Under the pieces are notes generated by a model. It made no database searches. It worked only from the letters and a program-made list of their open reading frames with translations, and was not told the origin of the DNA. Positions 28,665-38,118 of a DNA stretch of 64,000 nt are shown here, piece by piece; the stretch's first letter is position 1, and every line of letters begins with the position of its first letter. This DNA is from CAWGXG01 sp963826505 (GTDB taxonomy: Bacteria > Chloroflexota > Anaerolineae > Aggregatilineales > Aggregatilineaceae): positions 558,001 to 622,000 of the forward strand of contig CAWGXG010000005.1 in assembly GCA_963826505.1 (NCBI GenBank). Direction: 5' to 3'. The position numbers were made by a program, and so were the translations under genes.

Positions 28665-29771
28665 ATGACAACCACAACCGTTGACCCACCGGAGCCGCAA
28701 GCTTCCGTCCCCCTTTTCAACTGGCCAGGGCTGCTAACCGGCGTGTCCCAGGCGACCCTGGCGCTGGCCCTGTCGATGATCGTGGGCGCGCTGTTGGTCG
28801 CCGTCAACGGGCGCAGCCCGCTCGACGCCTATGACGCGATGTGGAACGGCGCATTTGGCACCCAGGAACATTTTGCGGAAACACTGGTGAAGGCCACCCC
28901 CCTGCTGCTAATCGCGGTATCCGTGTCGATTTCGTTTCGCTGCCAGATCTGGAACATCGGGGCCGAAGGCCAGATGATCCTGGGGGCCGTCTTTTCGGTC
29001 TGGGCTGCGCTCAACATCAAGGGACTGCCGCCGCTGCCCACCCTGGTTATCACCTTTCTGGCCGGGGCTTTGGGCGGTGCCCTGTGGAGCCTGATCGCGG
29101 GCGCGCTCAAAGCCTACGCTCAGGCCAACGAGGTGATCACGACTTCGATGCTGAACTACATCGCGGTCAAGCTGCTGTCCTACCTGGTGAACGGCCCTAT
29201 GCAGGATCCCGGCGGGTTCAACTTCCCACAGTCGAAACTGATCCCGAAAGATCTCGAACTTCCGCTGCTCGGTTTTGGCCGCCGGCTGAATATCGCCTTT
29301 GTGATCGCGCTGGTGCTGATGGCGCTGTCGATCGTCTTCTGGCGCAGCGTGTGGGGCCGCCGCACAGAGATTGTAGGGGCCAGCCGTCGCGTCGCGCAGC
29401 ACATCGGCCTCAACATCCCCTGGACGATCCTGTTCGTGACCGGGCTGAGCGGGGCGCTGGCCGGGATCGCGGGCTGGGGCGAAATCTTCGGGCTGCACTT
29501 CCGGCTGCTCGACCAGATCGCGCGCGGCTTTGGCACGCTCGGGATCGTGGTCGCACTGCTGGGCGGACTGAATCCGATCGGCATGACAATCTCAGCGCTG
29601 CTGTTTGCGGCGCTGGTGGTCGGCGGCAACGCCATGGAGCGTAACGCCGACGTGCCATTCGCGCTGGTGGACGTCATTCAAGGCTGCGTGATTCTGCTCG
29701 TGCTGTCACGCGCTTACCTGCTGCGCCCGGACGCGCTCTATCACTGGCTGCGAAGGAGGCTGGCAGCATGA
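28665..29771 (+). CDS. Nucleoside-type ABC transporter permease 1
   Basis: 368 residues, BPD_transp_2 family (YufP/NupP type). About nine hydrophobic helices; 'SFRCQIWNIGAEGQMILGA' and 'ANEVITTSMLNYIAV' are the characteristic blocks. The stop overlaps the second permease start as ATGA, so the two halves of the channel are translationally coupled. Confidence 0.86.
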   Translation: MTTTTVDPPEPQASVPLFNWPGLLTGVSQATLALALSMIVGALLVAVNGRSPLDAYDAMWNGAFGTQEHFAETLVKATPLLLIAVSVSISFRCQIWNIGAEGQMILGAVFSVWAALNIKGLPPLPTLVITFLAGALGGALWSLIAGALKAYAQANEVITTSMLNYIAVKLLSYLVNGPMQDPGGFNFPQSKLIPKDLELPLLGFGRRLNIAFVIALVLMALSIVFWRSVWGRRTEIVGASRRVAQHIGLNIPWTILFVTGLSGALAGIAGWGEIFGLHFRLLDQIARGFGTLGIVVALLGGLNPIGMTISALLFAALVVGGNAMERNADVPFALVDVIQGCVILLVLSRAYLLRPDALYHWLRRRLAA

Positions 29772-30712
29772 ACTGGGACCTTATTACATTCTCCTTCGCG
29801 GTAGGGGTATTCGCTTCGGCGGTGCGCTGGGCCACGCCCATTTTATTCGCGGCGCTGGGCGAAGTTTTCACCGAGCGCGCCGGTATCCTCAACCTGGGGC
29901 TGGAAGGGATCATGCTCATGGGCGCGCTGACCGGCTTCTGGGGCGCGTACGAGTCGGGTAACCTGTGGGTCGGCCTGCTGGTCGCCATCCTGACCGGGAT
30001 GCTGTTCGGCGCGCTGATGGCCTTCATGAGCGTCACCGTCAAAGCCAACCAGGTCGTGGCCGGTCTGGGTATCACGATTTTGGGCAGCGGTCTGTCCACG
30101 CTGCTTTTCCGGCTGGCGTTTGGCCTGCGCCGCACGCCGCCGTCCATCAAACAGTTTCCGGTCGCGGGCATTCCGCTTCTGAAGGATATCCCCGCCGTGG
30201 GCGATATCCTGTTTAACCACAACATCATGGTCTACATGGTATTCGCGCTGGTGGGCGTATCGTGGCTGGTGCTGTACCGCACGCGCTTTGGGCTTGCGCT
30301 GCGCGCCGTGGGCGAGAGTCCGGACGCGGTTGATACGCGCGGGCTGAATGTCGACCGGCTGCGTTACAGCAGTCTGATCCTGGGTGGGGCGCTGGCCGCC
30401 GTGGGCGGTGCCTACCTGCCCCTGGCCAACCTGGGCTTGTTCTGGACGCAGATGACCGCCGGGCGCGGTTTCATCGCGATTGCGGTGGTGGTCTTCGCAC
30501 GCTGGGACCCGGTACGAGCCTTCTGGGGCGCGTTGGTCTTTGGTGGCGCAGCCTCGCTGCAAACCGCGCTGCAAACTCTCGAAGCACCCATCGACTCCGA
30601 GCTGCTGCTGATGCTGCCCTACATCGCCACCATCATCGTGCTGATCGGCGTGTCACGGCGGGCTGAGTTTCCCCGGGCGTTCGCCGTGCCGTATTCGCGG
30701 GGAGACAAGTGA
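29768..30712 (+). CDS. Nucleoside-type ABC transporter permease 2
   Basis: 314 residues, BPD_transp_2 family (YufQ/NupQ type), with 'FTERAGILNLGLEGIMLMGALTG' near the N-terminus and 'AGRGFIAIAVVVFARWDPVRA', the usual signature near residue 240. About eight hydrophobic helices. Forms the heteromeric channel with the preceding permease; four-base overlap with it and four bases to the deaminase-like gene. Confidence 0.86.
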   Translation: MNWDLITFSFAVGVFASAVRWATPILFAALGEVFTERAGILNLGLEGIMLMGALTGFWGAYESGNLWVGLLVAILTGMLFGALMAFMSVTVKANQVVAGLGITILGSGLSTLLFRLAFGLRRTPPSIKQFPVAGIPLLKDIPAVGDILFNHNIMVYMVFALVGVSWLVLYRTRFGLALRAVGESPDAVDTRGLNVDRLRYSSLILGGALAAVGGAYLPLANLGLFWTQMTAGRGFIAIAVVVFARWDPVRAFWGALVFGGAASLQTALQTLEAPIDSELLLMLPYIATIIVLIGVSRRAEFPRAFAVPYSRGDK

Positions 30713-30716
30713 TCGC

Positions 30717-31976
30717 ATGAGCGGCATGGACCTCGTGATCCACAATGCGCGCCACGATAAAACCGGCGCGCTGATCGACATCGGCGTGCGCGATGGGGTG
30801 ATCGCGGCAGTAGAACCGGGGCCGATTGGTCCCGGCACGCGCGAAATCGACGCTGAAGGGCGCATGGTGTCGCCCGCGCTGATCGAGCCGCATTTTCACC
30901 TGGAAAACGCGTTGCTGTGGGATGGCGTGCTCAACCACAGCGGCACGCTGGAAGAAGCGATCCGCGTCTACGCGCAGGTCAAGCGTGATCTCACCCACGA
31001 CGACATCATGCGCCGCGCTTCCCTGGCGCTGCAAGCAGCCATCACCAACGGCGTCCTGTGGATTCGGAGCCATGTGGATATCGATCGTGTCGCCCAGTTG
31101 CACATCCTTGAGGGGATTCTGCCCGTGCGCGAGCGCTTCAAGGACCTCATCGACGTGCAGGTGATCGCGTTTCCCCAACACGGCATGGCCCGGGACTCCG
31201 AAATCGTCGACCTGATGTGGGCGGCGATGGAAGCCGGGGCCGATCTAGTCGGCGGGATGCCGCATAGTGAGCGCTCGATGGACGACGGCGCGCGCCAGAT
31301 CGAGATCGCCTTCGAGATCGCCAAGCATTACGACCGCGACATCGACATGCACATCGACGAAACGGACGATCCGTACTGGCATTCGCTCGAAGTGCTGGCC
31401 GAACAGACCATCGCCAACGGCTACCAGGGCCGGGTCACGGCGGGGCACTGCTGCTCGATGGCGGCCTGGGATGACGCCATGGCCGCGCGCATTATCGACA
31501 AGGTGAAAGCCGCCGACGTGCACGTCGTCACGAACGCGCCCATCAATCTGCACCTGGAAGGGCGGCACGATGCGCAGCCCGTGCGGCGCGGCATCGCGCG
31601 CGTCAAAGAATTGATCGAAGCGGGCGTGAATGTCACCTGCGGGCAGGACGATTTGCAGAACATGTTTTATCCCTATGGCCGCATGGACCCACTGGAAGTC
31701 GCTCTGATCACGGCGCACGCCGCGCATCTCGCATCCCCAAGGGAAATCCAGGCTGCCTTTGATATGCCGCGCTACAACGCCGCGCGCATGCTGCGCCTGG
31801 AGCAGTATGGGGTAACGGTCGGCGCACCCGCCAATCTGATCATTCTGGATGCCGCGTCGCCGGTCGAAGCGCTGCGCCGCCAGCCACCGCGCCGCTACGT
31901 CATCCGTGCCGGGCAGATCCTGGCTGAGACGCGCACGGACGTTCAGCTCAATCCCGCGCTGCGGAACATCGTGTGA
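30717..31976 (+). CDS. Cytosine-deaminase-like amidohydrolase
   Basis: 419 residues with a mononuclear-metal amidohydrolase pattern like CodA: 'EPHFHLENAL' (metal His pair), 'IRSHVDIDRV', 'VIAFPQHG', 'MHIDETDDPYW' (metal His and catalytic Glu), 'AGHCCSM' and 'CGQDDLQNMF' (metal Asp). The nucleobase substrate may be cytosine, isoguanine or another aminopurine/pyrimidine. Lying between the purine-type importer and a xanthine-oxidising complex it would deaminate imported bases. An alternative ATG at 30726 exists. Confidence 0.76.
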   Translation: MSGMDLVIHNARHDKTGALIDIGVRDGVIAAVEPGPIGPGTREIDAEGRMVSPALIEPHFHLENALLWDGVLNHSGTLEEAIRVYAQVKRDLTHDDIMRRASLALQAAITNGVLWIRSHVDIDRVAQLHILEGILPVRERFKDLIDVQVIAFPQHGMARDSEIVDLMWAAMEAGADLVGGMPHSERSMDDGARQIEIAFEIAKHYDRDIDMHIDETDDPYWHSLEVLAEQTIANGYQGRVTAGHCCSMAAWDDAMAARIIDKVKAADVHVVTNAPINLHLEGRHDAQPVRRGIARVKELIEAGVNVTCGQDDLQNMFYPYGRMDPLEVALITAHAAHLASPREIQAAFDMPRYNAARMLRLEQYGVTVGAPANLIILDAASPVEALRRQPPRRYVIRAGQILAETRTDVQLNPALRNIV

Positions 31977-31988
31977 GGGTAAAGAACT

Positions 31989-32856
31989 ATGCAGGAAATC
32001 GAGTTTCTCGCTGCCGCCACGCTGGATGACCTGTTCCGCCTGCTGGCCGAAACGGGCGGGCGCGTGATCGCGGGCGGCACCGATGCCATCGTGCAAATGC
32101 AGCGCGGCGTGTTCCCGGCCCAAACCCTGATCGACGTGAGCCGGATCACCGGCCTGCGCTTCATCCGGGAGGACTCGGGTCGCATCCACATCGGCGCGCT
32201 GACAACCTACGCGGATGTGCTGGCGTCGCACGTATTACACGACGCGGCCCCGGCGCTCGTCCAGGCGGCGGCCACTGTCGGCGCGCCGCAAACGCGGGCG
32301 CGGGGAACGATCGGCGGCAACATTGGTAATGCCTCTCCCGCGGGCGATCTGCTGCCGCCGCTCCTGGCGCTGGATGCCGCCGTGACGCTGACCAGCGCCG
32401 CCGGGGAACGAGTCCTGCCGTTGGATGAGCTGCTGGTGGGGCCGCGCCAGACCCGCCTCGCCCCCGGCGAAATCATTCACAGTGTGTCCTTCGCGCCGCT
32501 GCCCGCCCCAGCGGGTGCCGCGTTCCTCAAACTGGGCAATCGCAGCGGCATGGCGATCTCGGTCGTGAGCGTCGCCGTGGGGCTGGCGCTGGATGCGCAA
32601 CGCCGCATCGCGGTTGGCCGGGTCGCCCTGGGAGCGGTTGCGCCGCGCGCCGTACGCAGCCCGCACGCCGAAGCGGTTCTGACCGGGCAGATTCCCTCCC
32701 CGGCCTTGTTCGATGCCGCCGTCCGCGCCATTCAGAGACGACATCGCGCCGATCAGCGACATTCGCGGCACAGCCGCTTACCGGCGGCAGGCGGCGGAAC
32801 GCGTGGTCAGCCGGGCATTGCGACAGGCTTACGCACAAGCGAGGTCCGAGGTATGA
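31989..32856 (+). CDS. Molybdenum hydroxylase FAD-binding subunit (XDH/CoxM family), frame broken once
   Basis: About 288 residues. 'RVIAGGTDAIVQMQRG' and 'ARGTIGGNIGNASPAGDLLP' are the two FAD-pyrophosphate-binding motifs. Near 32725-32737 the frame shifts; the alternative frame gives 'RDDIAPISDIRGTAAYRR' and the normal C-terminus, ending at TGA 32854-32856 and overlapping the next start as ATGA. Without the repair the frame reads straight into the 2Fe-2S gene and looks like a fusion, which I reject. Transfers electrons from the Fe-S clusters to FAD. Confidence 0.82.
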
Positions 32857-33335
32857 AGCTCATAACCATCAGGCTGACGGTCAACGGCGAGTTCGGCACG
32901 GTCACCGTTGAGCCGAACAAAACGCTGCTGTATGTGTTGCGCGAGGAGTTAGGGCTGTATGGCGTCAAAGATGCCTGCGGCGGCGATGGCGAGTGTGGCG
33001 CGTGTACGGTCATCATGGACGGTGAGCCGGTCAATGCCTGCCTCGTCCTGGCCGGTCAGGCGGCGGGCCGCCGCATCGAAACGATCGAAGGGCTGGCGCG
33101 TGATGGACAGCTTCACCCGCTCCAGCAGGCATTCATCGACATGGGCGCGGTGCAGTGCGGATTCTGTACGCCCGGCGCGGTGATGTCGGCCAAGGCGCTG
33201 CTGGATCGCGATCCGCAGCCAAGTGACGACGCCATCCGCGAAGCGCTTTCGGGGAATTTATGCCGCTGTACCGGTTACGCGAAGATGATCGCCGCCGTGC
33301 AGCGCGCCGCCAAGGAGTTGGACCATGTCCGCTAA
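32853..33335 (+). CDS. Molybdenum hydroxylase 2Fe-2S subunit
   Basis: 160 residues carrying two [2Fe-2S] clusters. The N-terminal plant-ferredoxin-type motif is 'CGGDGECGACTVIMDG' with a later Cys ('NACLVL'); the C-terminal cluster uses 'QCGFCTPG' and 'LCRCTGY'. Standard length for the family. The ATG at 32853 overlaps the FAD-subunit stop, and its own 3' end overlaps the large-subunit start by 11 bases. Confidence 0.9.
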   Translation: MKLITIRLTVNGEFGTVTVEPNKTLLYVLREELGLYGVKDACGGDGECGACTVIMDGEPVNACLVLAGQAAGRRIETIEGLARDGQLHPLQQAFIDMGAVQCGFCTPGAVMSAKALLDRDPQPSDDAIREALSGNLCRCTGYAKMIAAVQRAAKELDHVR

Positions 33336-35574
33336 CCTGACCACCATTGGCAAAGCGGAAGTGCGCAAAGATGCCTGGGACAAAGTGACCGGCGCTGCGC
33401 AATACATTGACGACATTCCTCAGACGGATGTCAGGGTCGGCATGCTCGTGCGATCGCCTCACCATCACGCGCGCATCGTTGAAATCGATACAGCCGCGGC
33501 ACAGGCCGTCCCCGGCGTGCGCGCCATCCTCACCAGCCAGGATGTGCCAGGCGAAAAGACCTTCGGAGCTTTGATCCCGGATCAGCCCGCGCTGGCGGTG
33601 GACGTCGTGCGGCATATCGGCGAGCCGGTGGCGCTCGTCATCGCGGACTCGAAAACGGCGGCGCGGCGCGCCCTGGCACTGGTCGCCGTACAGTACGAGC
33701 CGCTGCCCGCGGTCCACGATCCGACCGAGGCACTCAAGCCGGACGCGCCCATGATCCACGCGGGCGGCAATCTGGCCACGCGTTATGACGTGTCTGACGG
33801 TGACATCGCCGCGGGCTTTGCCTCCGCCGATGTGATCATCGAAGAAGTGTTCGAAGTGCCGCGCATCTCACCCGGCTACATGGAACCGGAGGCCTCAATG
33901 GCCGAATGGCACGCGGACGGCACATTGACGGTATGGGTCAGCTCTCAGCAGCCGTTCGAAGATCAGCACCACATCGCGCAGGTGCTCGGCCTGCCATCCG
34001 AAGCCGTACAGGTCAAGAGCGCCGTGATCGGCGGCGCGTTCGGCGGCAAGGAAGACTCTAGCCTCGCGATTCTGGCCGCGCTGGGCGCGTACCTGACCCG
34101 GGGCAACGTCCGGCTGGTCAATAACCGCCATGAGTCCTTTGTGGCGCATCCCAAGCGGCACCCGGCCCGCCTGTTCTGCAAGATCGGAGCGAAACGGGAT
34201 GGCACGCTCACCGCGCTGCATACCGTGGTCCATCTCGACACCGGCGCTTATGCGTCGTATGGCCCGGCGGTGGGCGGCCTGCTCACCGAAATGGTGCCGG
34301 GCGCATACCACATCCCCCACGTAAGAGTCGAAACCTCGGTGGTCTATACGAACAGCCCGCTGTCGGGCGCTATGCGCGGTTTCGGCAGCCCGCAGGCCCA
34401 TTTCGCCACCGAAAGCCTGATCGATATGGTAGCGTCGCAGCTCGGCCTGGACCCGCTCGCGGTGCGCCAGAAGAATATGCTGCGGCCCGGCGATCACCTC
34501 TACACGCGGGTCCAGGTCAACGACACGGCCAACAGTCTCCCGCAGATTCTCGACCACGTCCGCGCAGCGCGCGATCGCTTGCGCCAGATACCCGCCGCGC
34601 CGAATAAAATCGGGGGTGTGGGGTTTGCGCTGGGGATGCAGAGTATGGGCCTGGGCTACCGCGTGCCCGACAATTCGACCAACCGCCTCGAACTGCTGCC
34701 CGATGGCACGATCCGGCTGTTTGTGGGCGCGCCTGACCTCGGACAAGGCCTGGCGACCGCCGCCGAACAGATCGCCGCCGAAGCGCTTCAACTGCCCTAC
34801 GCCGCGGTGCGCGCCGTCCCGCTGGATACGCGTGTTTCGCCCAACGGGGGCGTTACGTGTGCTTCGCGCATGACCTACGTGGTCGGGAACTCGGTCATGC
34901 TGGCCGCCGAACAGTTGATCGCGTCGCTGCTGGATTACGCGGCGCGGGCGCTCAATGTGCCGGACAATACGCTGCGCTACGAAGCGGGACAGGTCATCAC
35001 CGCATCGGGCGAGGCGCTGCCGGTGAGCGAGTTTGCCAGCCGCGCCGCCGACGAAGGCCTGCCCCTCCAGGCGGAAGCGACGTTTTCATTCCCGTATCCC
35101 GACGGCACCACTCCGGGCCATCTCCCGATCGGCATGCCGCACGTCATGCTGGTTTTCGGCGCGCAGATCGCGCGGGTCGAAGTCGATCCCGAGCTAGGCA
35201 CGGTCGAAGTCACGGACCTGGTCGCCGTGCACGACGTAGGCCGGGCGATCAACCGCGCGGCGGTCGAAGGGCAGATCGAAGGCGGGGTGGCGATGGGTAT
35301 CGGCTATGCCCTGCACGAGAGCGTGAGTCTGAAACAGAACGGACAGTGGGTGGACAGCTTCACCGAATACCTGATTCCAACCGCGAAGGACATGCCGGTC
35401 AGACTTCAGAGCGTGATACTGGAAGTGCCGGAGGCAAGCGGGCCGTACGGCGTCAAGGGCGTGGGCGAGATGGGGCTGGTTCCGACCGCCCCGGCTATCA
35501 CGAACGCCGTCTTCGACGCGGTGGGGGTACGCGATCACGTCGATCCCGATCGCGCGCAGCGCAATCGCGCGTAG
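33325..35574 (+). CDS. Molybdenum hydroxylase large subunit (xanthine dehydrogenase family)
   Basis: 749 residues binding the molybdopterin cofactor. Motifs in order: 'GAAQYIDDIP', 'SSQQPFEDQ' (Mo-site Gln), 'GGAFGGKED', 'GAMRGFGSPQ' (Arg), 'GAPDLGQGLATAAEQI', and 'KGVGEMGLVPTAPAI' with the catalytic Glu. This fits xanthine dehydrogenase-like enzymes rather than CO dehydrogenase, whose active-site Cys loop is absent. The last residues look wrong; a one-base shift near 35530 would give 'RITSIPIARS' and end at 35581, closer to the family. No XdhC-type cofactor-insertion gene is present. Confidence 0.84.
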   Translation: MSANLTTIGKAEVRKDAWDKVTGAAQYIDDIPQTDVRVGMLVRSPHHHARIVEIDTAAAQAVPGVRAILTSQDVPGEKTFGALIPDQPALAVDVVRHIGEPVALVIADSKTAARRALALVAVQYEPLPAVHDPTEALKPDAPMIHAGGNLATRYDVSDGDIAAGFASADVIIEEVFEVPRISPGYMEPEASMAEWHADGTLTVWVSSQQPFEDQHHIAQVLGLPSEAVQVKSAVIGGAFGGKEDSSLAILAALGAYLTRGNVRLVNNRHESFVAHPKRHPARLFCKIGAKRDGTLTALHTVVHLDTGAYASYGPAVGGLLTEMVPGAYHIPHVRVETSVVYTNSPLSGAMRGFGSPQAHFATESLIDMVASQLGLDPLAVRQKNMLRPGDHLYTRVQVNDTANSLPQILDHVRAARDRLRQIPAAPNKIGGVGFALGMQSMGLGYRVPDNSTNRLELLPDGTIRLFVGAPDLGQGLATAAEQIAAEALQLPYAAVRAVPLDTRVSPNGGVTCASRMTYVVGNSVMLAAEQLIASLLDYAARALNVPDNTLRYEAGQVITASGEALPVSEFASRAADEGLPLQAEATFSFPYPDGTTPGHLPIGMPHVMLVFGAQIARVEVDPELGTVEVTDLVAVHDVGRAINRAAVEGQIEGGVAMGIGYALHESVSLKQNGQWVDSFTEYLIPTAKDMPVRLQSVILEVPEASGPYGVKGVGEMGLVPTAPAITNAVFDAVGVRDHVDPDRAQRNRA

Positions 35575-35608
35575 TGGCTGATCAACCCAGCCGCTGCCTT
35601 CCCGCGAC

Positions 35609-36196
35609 TCAGAGTTCCAGATGGCGCTGCCGGGCTACAATGCTCCCATCCAGCGCCTGAAAGATCAACAGCACCCGTGCCAGGGCTTCCCCACCGTTGC
35701 GGAAACAGTGGGGTTGGGTGGCGTCAAATAACAGGCTGTCGCCCGGTCTAAGATCATAGGGCTGACCGTTCACCATGTACAGGACTCTGCCTTCCAGACA
35801 AAACACAAACTCCTGCCCTGGGTGCGCGATAGATTCTCCGATCTCGTTTGCCCCCGCCTCGACAGTAACCATGAACGGTTCTAGCTGCTGGTGGCGCAGC
35901 CCGATTCCCAGACTTTCCATCAGCAACCCGTTGCCCTGTGTAGCGAGCCGCTGGTCATGCCTGACATAAACCACGGCATGATCGTGCGGGTCCTCAAAGA
36001 AATCCGTGATCTTCACCCCGAGCGCCGTTGCCAGCAGATGCAATGAAGACACCGTGGGTGAATTTTCCCCGCGCTCGATGAGACTGATCGCATTGATCGA
36101 CAGGTTACAGCGCTCGGCCAGCGCCCGCAGCGAATACCCGCGCAGTTCGCGGATGGCGCGGATGCGCGGCCCTACATTCGGAACGAATTCGTCCAT
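35609..36196 (-). CDS. XRE-family regulator with C-terminal cupin domain
   Basis: 195 residues. Helix-turn-helix at about 10-65 ('LRALAERCNLSINAISLIERG'), then a cupin domain with 'GQEFVFCLEGRVLYMV' and 'DATQPHCFRNGG', as in PuuR/SutR-type repressors that sense small metabolites. The start is ATG 36196; a longer in-frame opening to 36394 has no homology. It is convergent with the Mo hydroxylase operon and divergent from the MBL-fold gene, and its likely operator lies between them. Confidence 0.8.
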   Translation of the reverse strand: MDEFVPNVGPRIRAIRELRGYSLRALAERCNLSINAISLIERGENSPTVSSLHLLATALGVKITDFFEDPHDHAVVYVRHDQRLATQGNGLLMESLGIGLRHQQLEPFMVTVEAGANEIGESIAHPGQEFVFCLEGRVLYMVNGQPYDLRPGDSLLFDATQPHCFRNGGEALARVLLIFQALDGSIVARQRHLEL

Positions 36197-36248
36197 GTTA
36201 CGATCTGCCTTCCCCGGCCAGTAATTGTTCCCGATTTTACTATAAAAA

Positions 36249-36277
36249 TTGACGAGTGTACACAATAATTGTAAAAT
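36249..36277 (+). promoter_or_regulatory. Promoter of the metal-module operon with an internal palindrome
   Basis: TTGACG at 36249-36254 and TAAAAT at 36272-36277, spacer 17. The perfect palindrome GTGTACAC (36256-36263) lies within the spacer and next to the TTGTGT/TATAGT-type promoter of the divergent XRE-cupin gene. One bound repressor dimer could block both. Confidence 0.5.
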
Positions 36278-36326
36278 GAGCGCAAGCAAAACCTGAAGCC
36301 GGGTCAACCCTGCCGGAGATGCGGCT

Positions 36327-37169
36327 ATGATCACGCGCGCGATCGCCCTTGTGCCGCTGTTTTTGTTACAGATTCTTCTATGTGCGGCGGTCACGCAGCC
36401 CCAAGGAGTACCGATGCCACGTCAACACGATGACGCCGACCTGAAGATCACCGTTGTCTATGATAACACGCTATATGCCCCTGAATTGACTGCCGGCTGG
36501 GGTTTTTCAGCGCTCATCGAATATCGGGACCATACCATCTTATTCGACACCGGCGGCGACGGGCCAGCCCTCCTCAGCAATATGGCCGCACTGGGCATCA
36601 ACCCGCTGGACATTGAGAGCGTCGTCCTGTCGCACAACCACTGGGATCATACCGGCGGGCTGAACACGCTGCTGGCCACAGGGGTTCACCCCAATATCTA
36701 CCTTCTACCCTCGTTCCCGGCGTCCTTCAAAGGGCCGCTGAGCCGGGCGACCACCGTGATCGAAACAACGCCCGGTCAAACAATCGTCGAAGGGATCTTC
36801 ACCACCGGCGAGATGAGCGGAGACACGCCAGAGCAAGCCATCGCGATTGAAGTCGACCAGGGGCTGGTCATCCTGACCGGCTGCGCTCATCCCGGCATCG
36901 TCGCCATGATCGAGCGCGTCAAGGCGCTGTCCGACCTGCCGGTCTATCTGGTCATCGGCGGCTTTCATCTTAAGGACATGGCTCCGGCCGAAGTCGCGGC
37001 CATTATACACGACTTTCGCCGCCTGGAAGTGGAGCGCGTCGGCGCGTGTCATTGCACGGGCGAGCAGGCCATCGCCGCCTTCGCCGAGGAATACGGCGAT
37101 GATTTCGTGCCGATTGGCACGGGGAGAATCATCGAAATACCGTCGCCCATCGAGACGCCCAAGGGGTAG
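36327..37169 (+). CDS. MBL-fold hydrolase of the dihydropterin-synthase-like subfamily
   Basis: Metallo-beta-lactamase fold with 'LFDTGGDG', the metal motif 'LSHNHWDHTGGL', 'TGCAHPG', 'GGFHL' and 'GACHCTGE', matching the family annotated as 7,8-dihydropterin-6-yl-methyl-4-(beta-D-ribofuranosyl)aminobenzene 5'-phosphate synthase. Two starts are possible: ATG 36327 (280 residues, GGAG upstream, adds a hydrophobic signal-like segment at 5-22) and ATG 36414 (251 residues, AAGGAG five bases upstream). Relatives are cytosolic, which favours 36414. MBL proteins of this group often sit beside NifX-like genes, as here. Confidence 0.72.
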   Translation: MITRAIALVPLFLLQILLCAAVTQPQGVPMPRQHDDADLKITVVYDNTLYAPELTAGWGFSALIEYRDHTILFDTGGDGPALLSNMAALGINPLDIESVVLSHNHWDHTGGLNTLLATGVHPNIYLLPSFPASFKGPLSRATTVIETTPGQTIVEGIFTTGEMSGDTPEQAIAIEVDQGLVILTGCAHPGIVAMIERVKALSDLPVYLVIGGFHLKDMAPAEVAAIIHDFRRLEVERVGACHCTGEQAIAAFAEEYGDDFVPIGTGRIIEIPSPIETPKG

Positions 37170-37236
37170 CACCCGCTCAACCATAGCCAAAGCCCCAAAT
37201 TACCCGATTGGATTACACATAGAAAAGAGTTCAGGC

Positions 37237-37641
37237 ATGAAAATAGCAGTGATCACCGAAGACGGTCAGACCATCAGCCAACATTTTGGCCGCGCGCCCT
37301 ACTATCTGGTGTTCACGGTGGAAGACAATGCCATCGTGGGCAAAGAACTGCGTGACAAGGTCGGGCACCGCCAGTTCGCGCAAGAGGAACATGACCATGA
37401 CTCGCAACACGATCCACGCGGGCATGGGTTCGGCGCGCACTCGGACGCCAAACACGTGCGCATGATCGAGGCCATTCAGGATTGCGAGGCCATCCTGGTG
37501 CGTGGCATGGGGCAAGGCGCTTATCTGGCCATGCAGCAGGCCCACATTCGTCCCCTGGTGACCGAGCTGGCCGGGGCCGAGGAAGCCGTGAAAGCCTATC
37601 TGGCTGGCACGCTGGCCGATCACACCGAACGGTTGCATTAA
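37237..37641 (+). CDS. NifX/NifB-C-type iron-molybdenum-cofactor-binding-like protein
   Basis: 134 residues. The opening 'KIAVITEDGQTISQHFGRAPYYLVF' is the hallmark of the dinitrogenase Fe-Mo cofactor biosynthesis domain. An inserted His/Asp-rich stretch at about 48-67 could bind metal. No nitrogenase genes are nearby, so a general role in molybdenum or Fe-S cluster carriage is more likely. ATG 37237 is chosen by the conserved N-terminus. Confidence 0.76.
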   Translation: MKIAVITEDGQTISQHFGRAPYYLVFTVEDNAIVGKELRDKVGHRQFAQEEHDHDSQHDPRGHGFGAHSDAKHVRMIEAIQDCEAILVRGMGQGAYLAMQQAHIRPLVTELAGAEEAVKAYLAGTLADHTERLH

Positions 37642-37671
37642 TACGCAGTTGTCTGCAAAGGAGATTTACAC

Positions 37672-38091
37672 ATGTCCAAAGAGGATTTGATCAAGGGCCT
37701 GAATGAGGACCTTGCCGCCGAGCTGGGCACGGTCATCCGCTATACTTACCAGTCCAGCAAAGCCATGGGTTTTGTCGGCGCTGAACTTCGCGATATTCTT
37801 GAAGACGAGATCGCCGATGAGTTGGGCCACGCCGCGTTCCTGATGGATGTGATCGTGGACCTGGGCGGCGAGCCGACCACCTCTCCCAAACCGTTCGACA
37901 AGCCCGAAGGTTTGAAGGCGATGCTCGAACTCGATCTGGAGATGGAAAAACAGGACGTCGAGCACTACCGGGCACACGCCGCTCTGGCTGACGAGCTGGG
38001 CATGGTCGAGCTCCAGATCAAGCTGGAGGAGATGGCCGCCGACGAAGCGGGCCATGCGCGCGAACTGCGCCGGCTCGTGAAAGGGCTGTAA
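37672..38091 (+). CDS. Ferritin-like diiron protein (bacterioferritin/Dps superfamily)
   Basis: 139 residues predicted as a four-helix bundle. Carboxylate and His ligands occur in 'LAAELGTVIRYTYQ', 'DEIADELGHAAFL', 'EKQDVEHYRAHA' and 'EEMAADEAGHAREL', the ExxH pattern of ferritin-like diiron proteins. AAGGAG precedes the ATG. Co-transcribed with the NifX-like gene (30-base gap), which suggests iron handling for cofactor assembly or protection. Confidence 0.76.
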   Translation: MSKEDLIKGLNEDLAAELGTVIRYTYQSSKAMGFVGAELRDILEDEIADELGHAAFLMDVIVDLGGEPTTSPKPFDKPEGLKAMLELDLEMEKQDVEHYRAHAALADELGMVELQIKLEEMAADEAGHARELRRLVKGL

Positions 38092-38118
38092 TCCGACACA
38101 TATCTACAACGAGGCATT

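Noticed and set aside
36414..37169. Firm claim that the MBL-fold protein is secreted
   Set aside because: The signal-like segment exists only if the upstream ATG at 36327 is used; the internal ATG has an equally good ribosome binding site and relatives are cytosolic.
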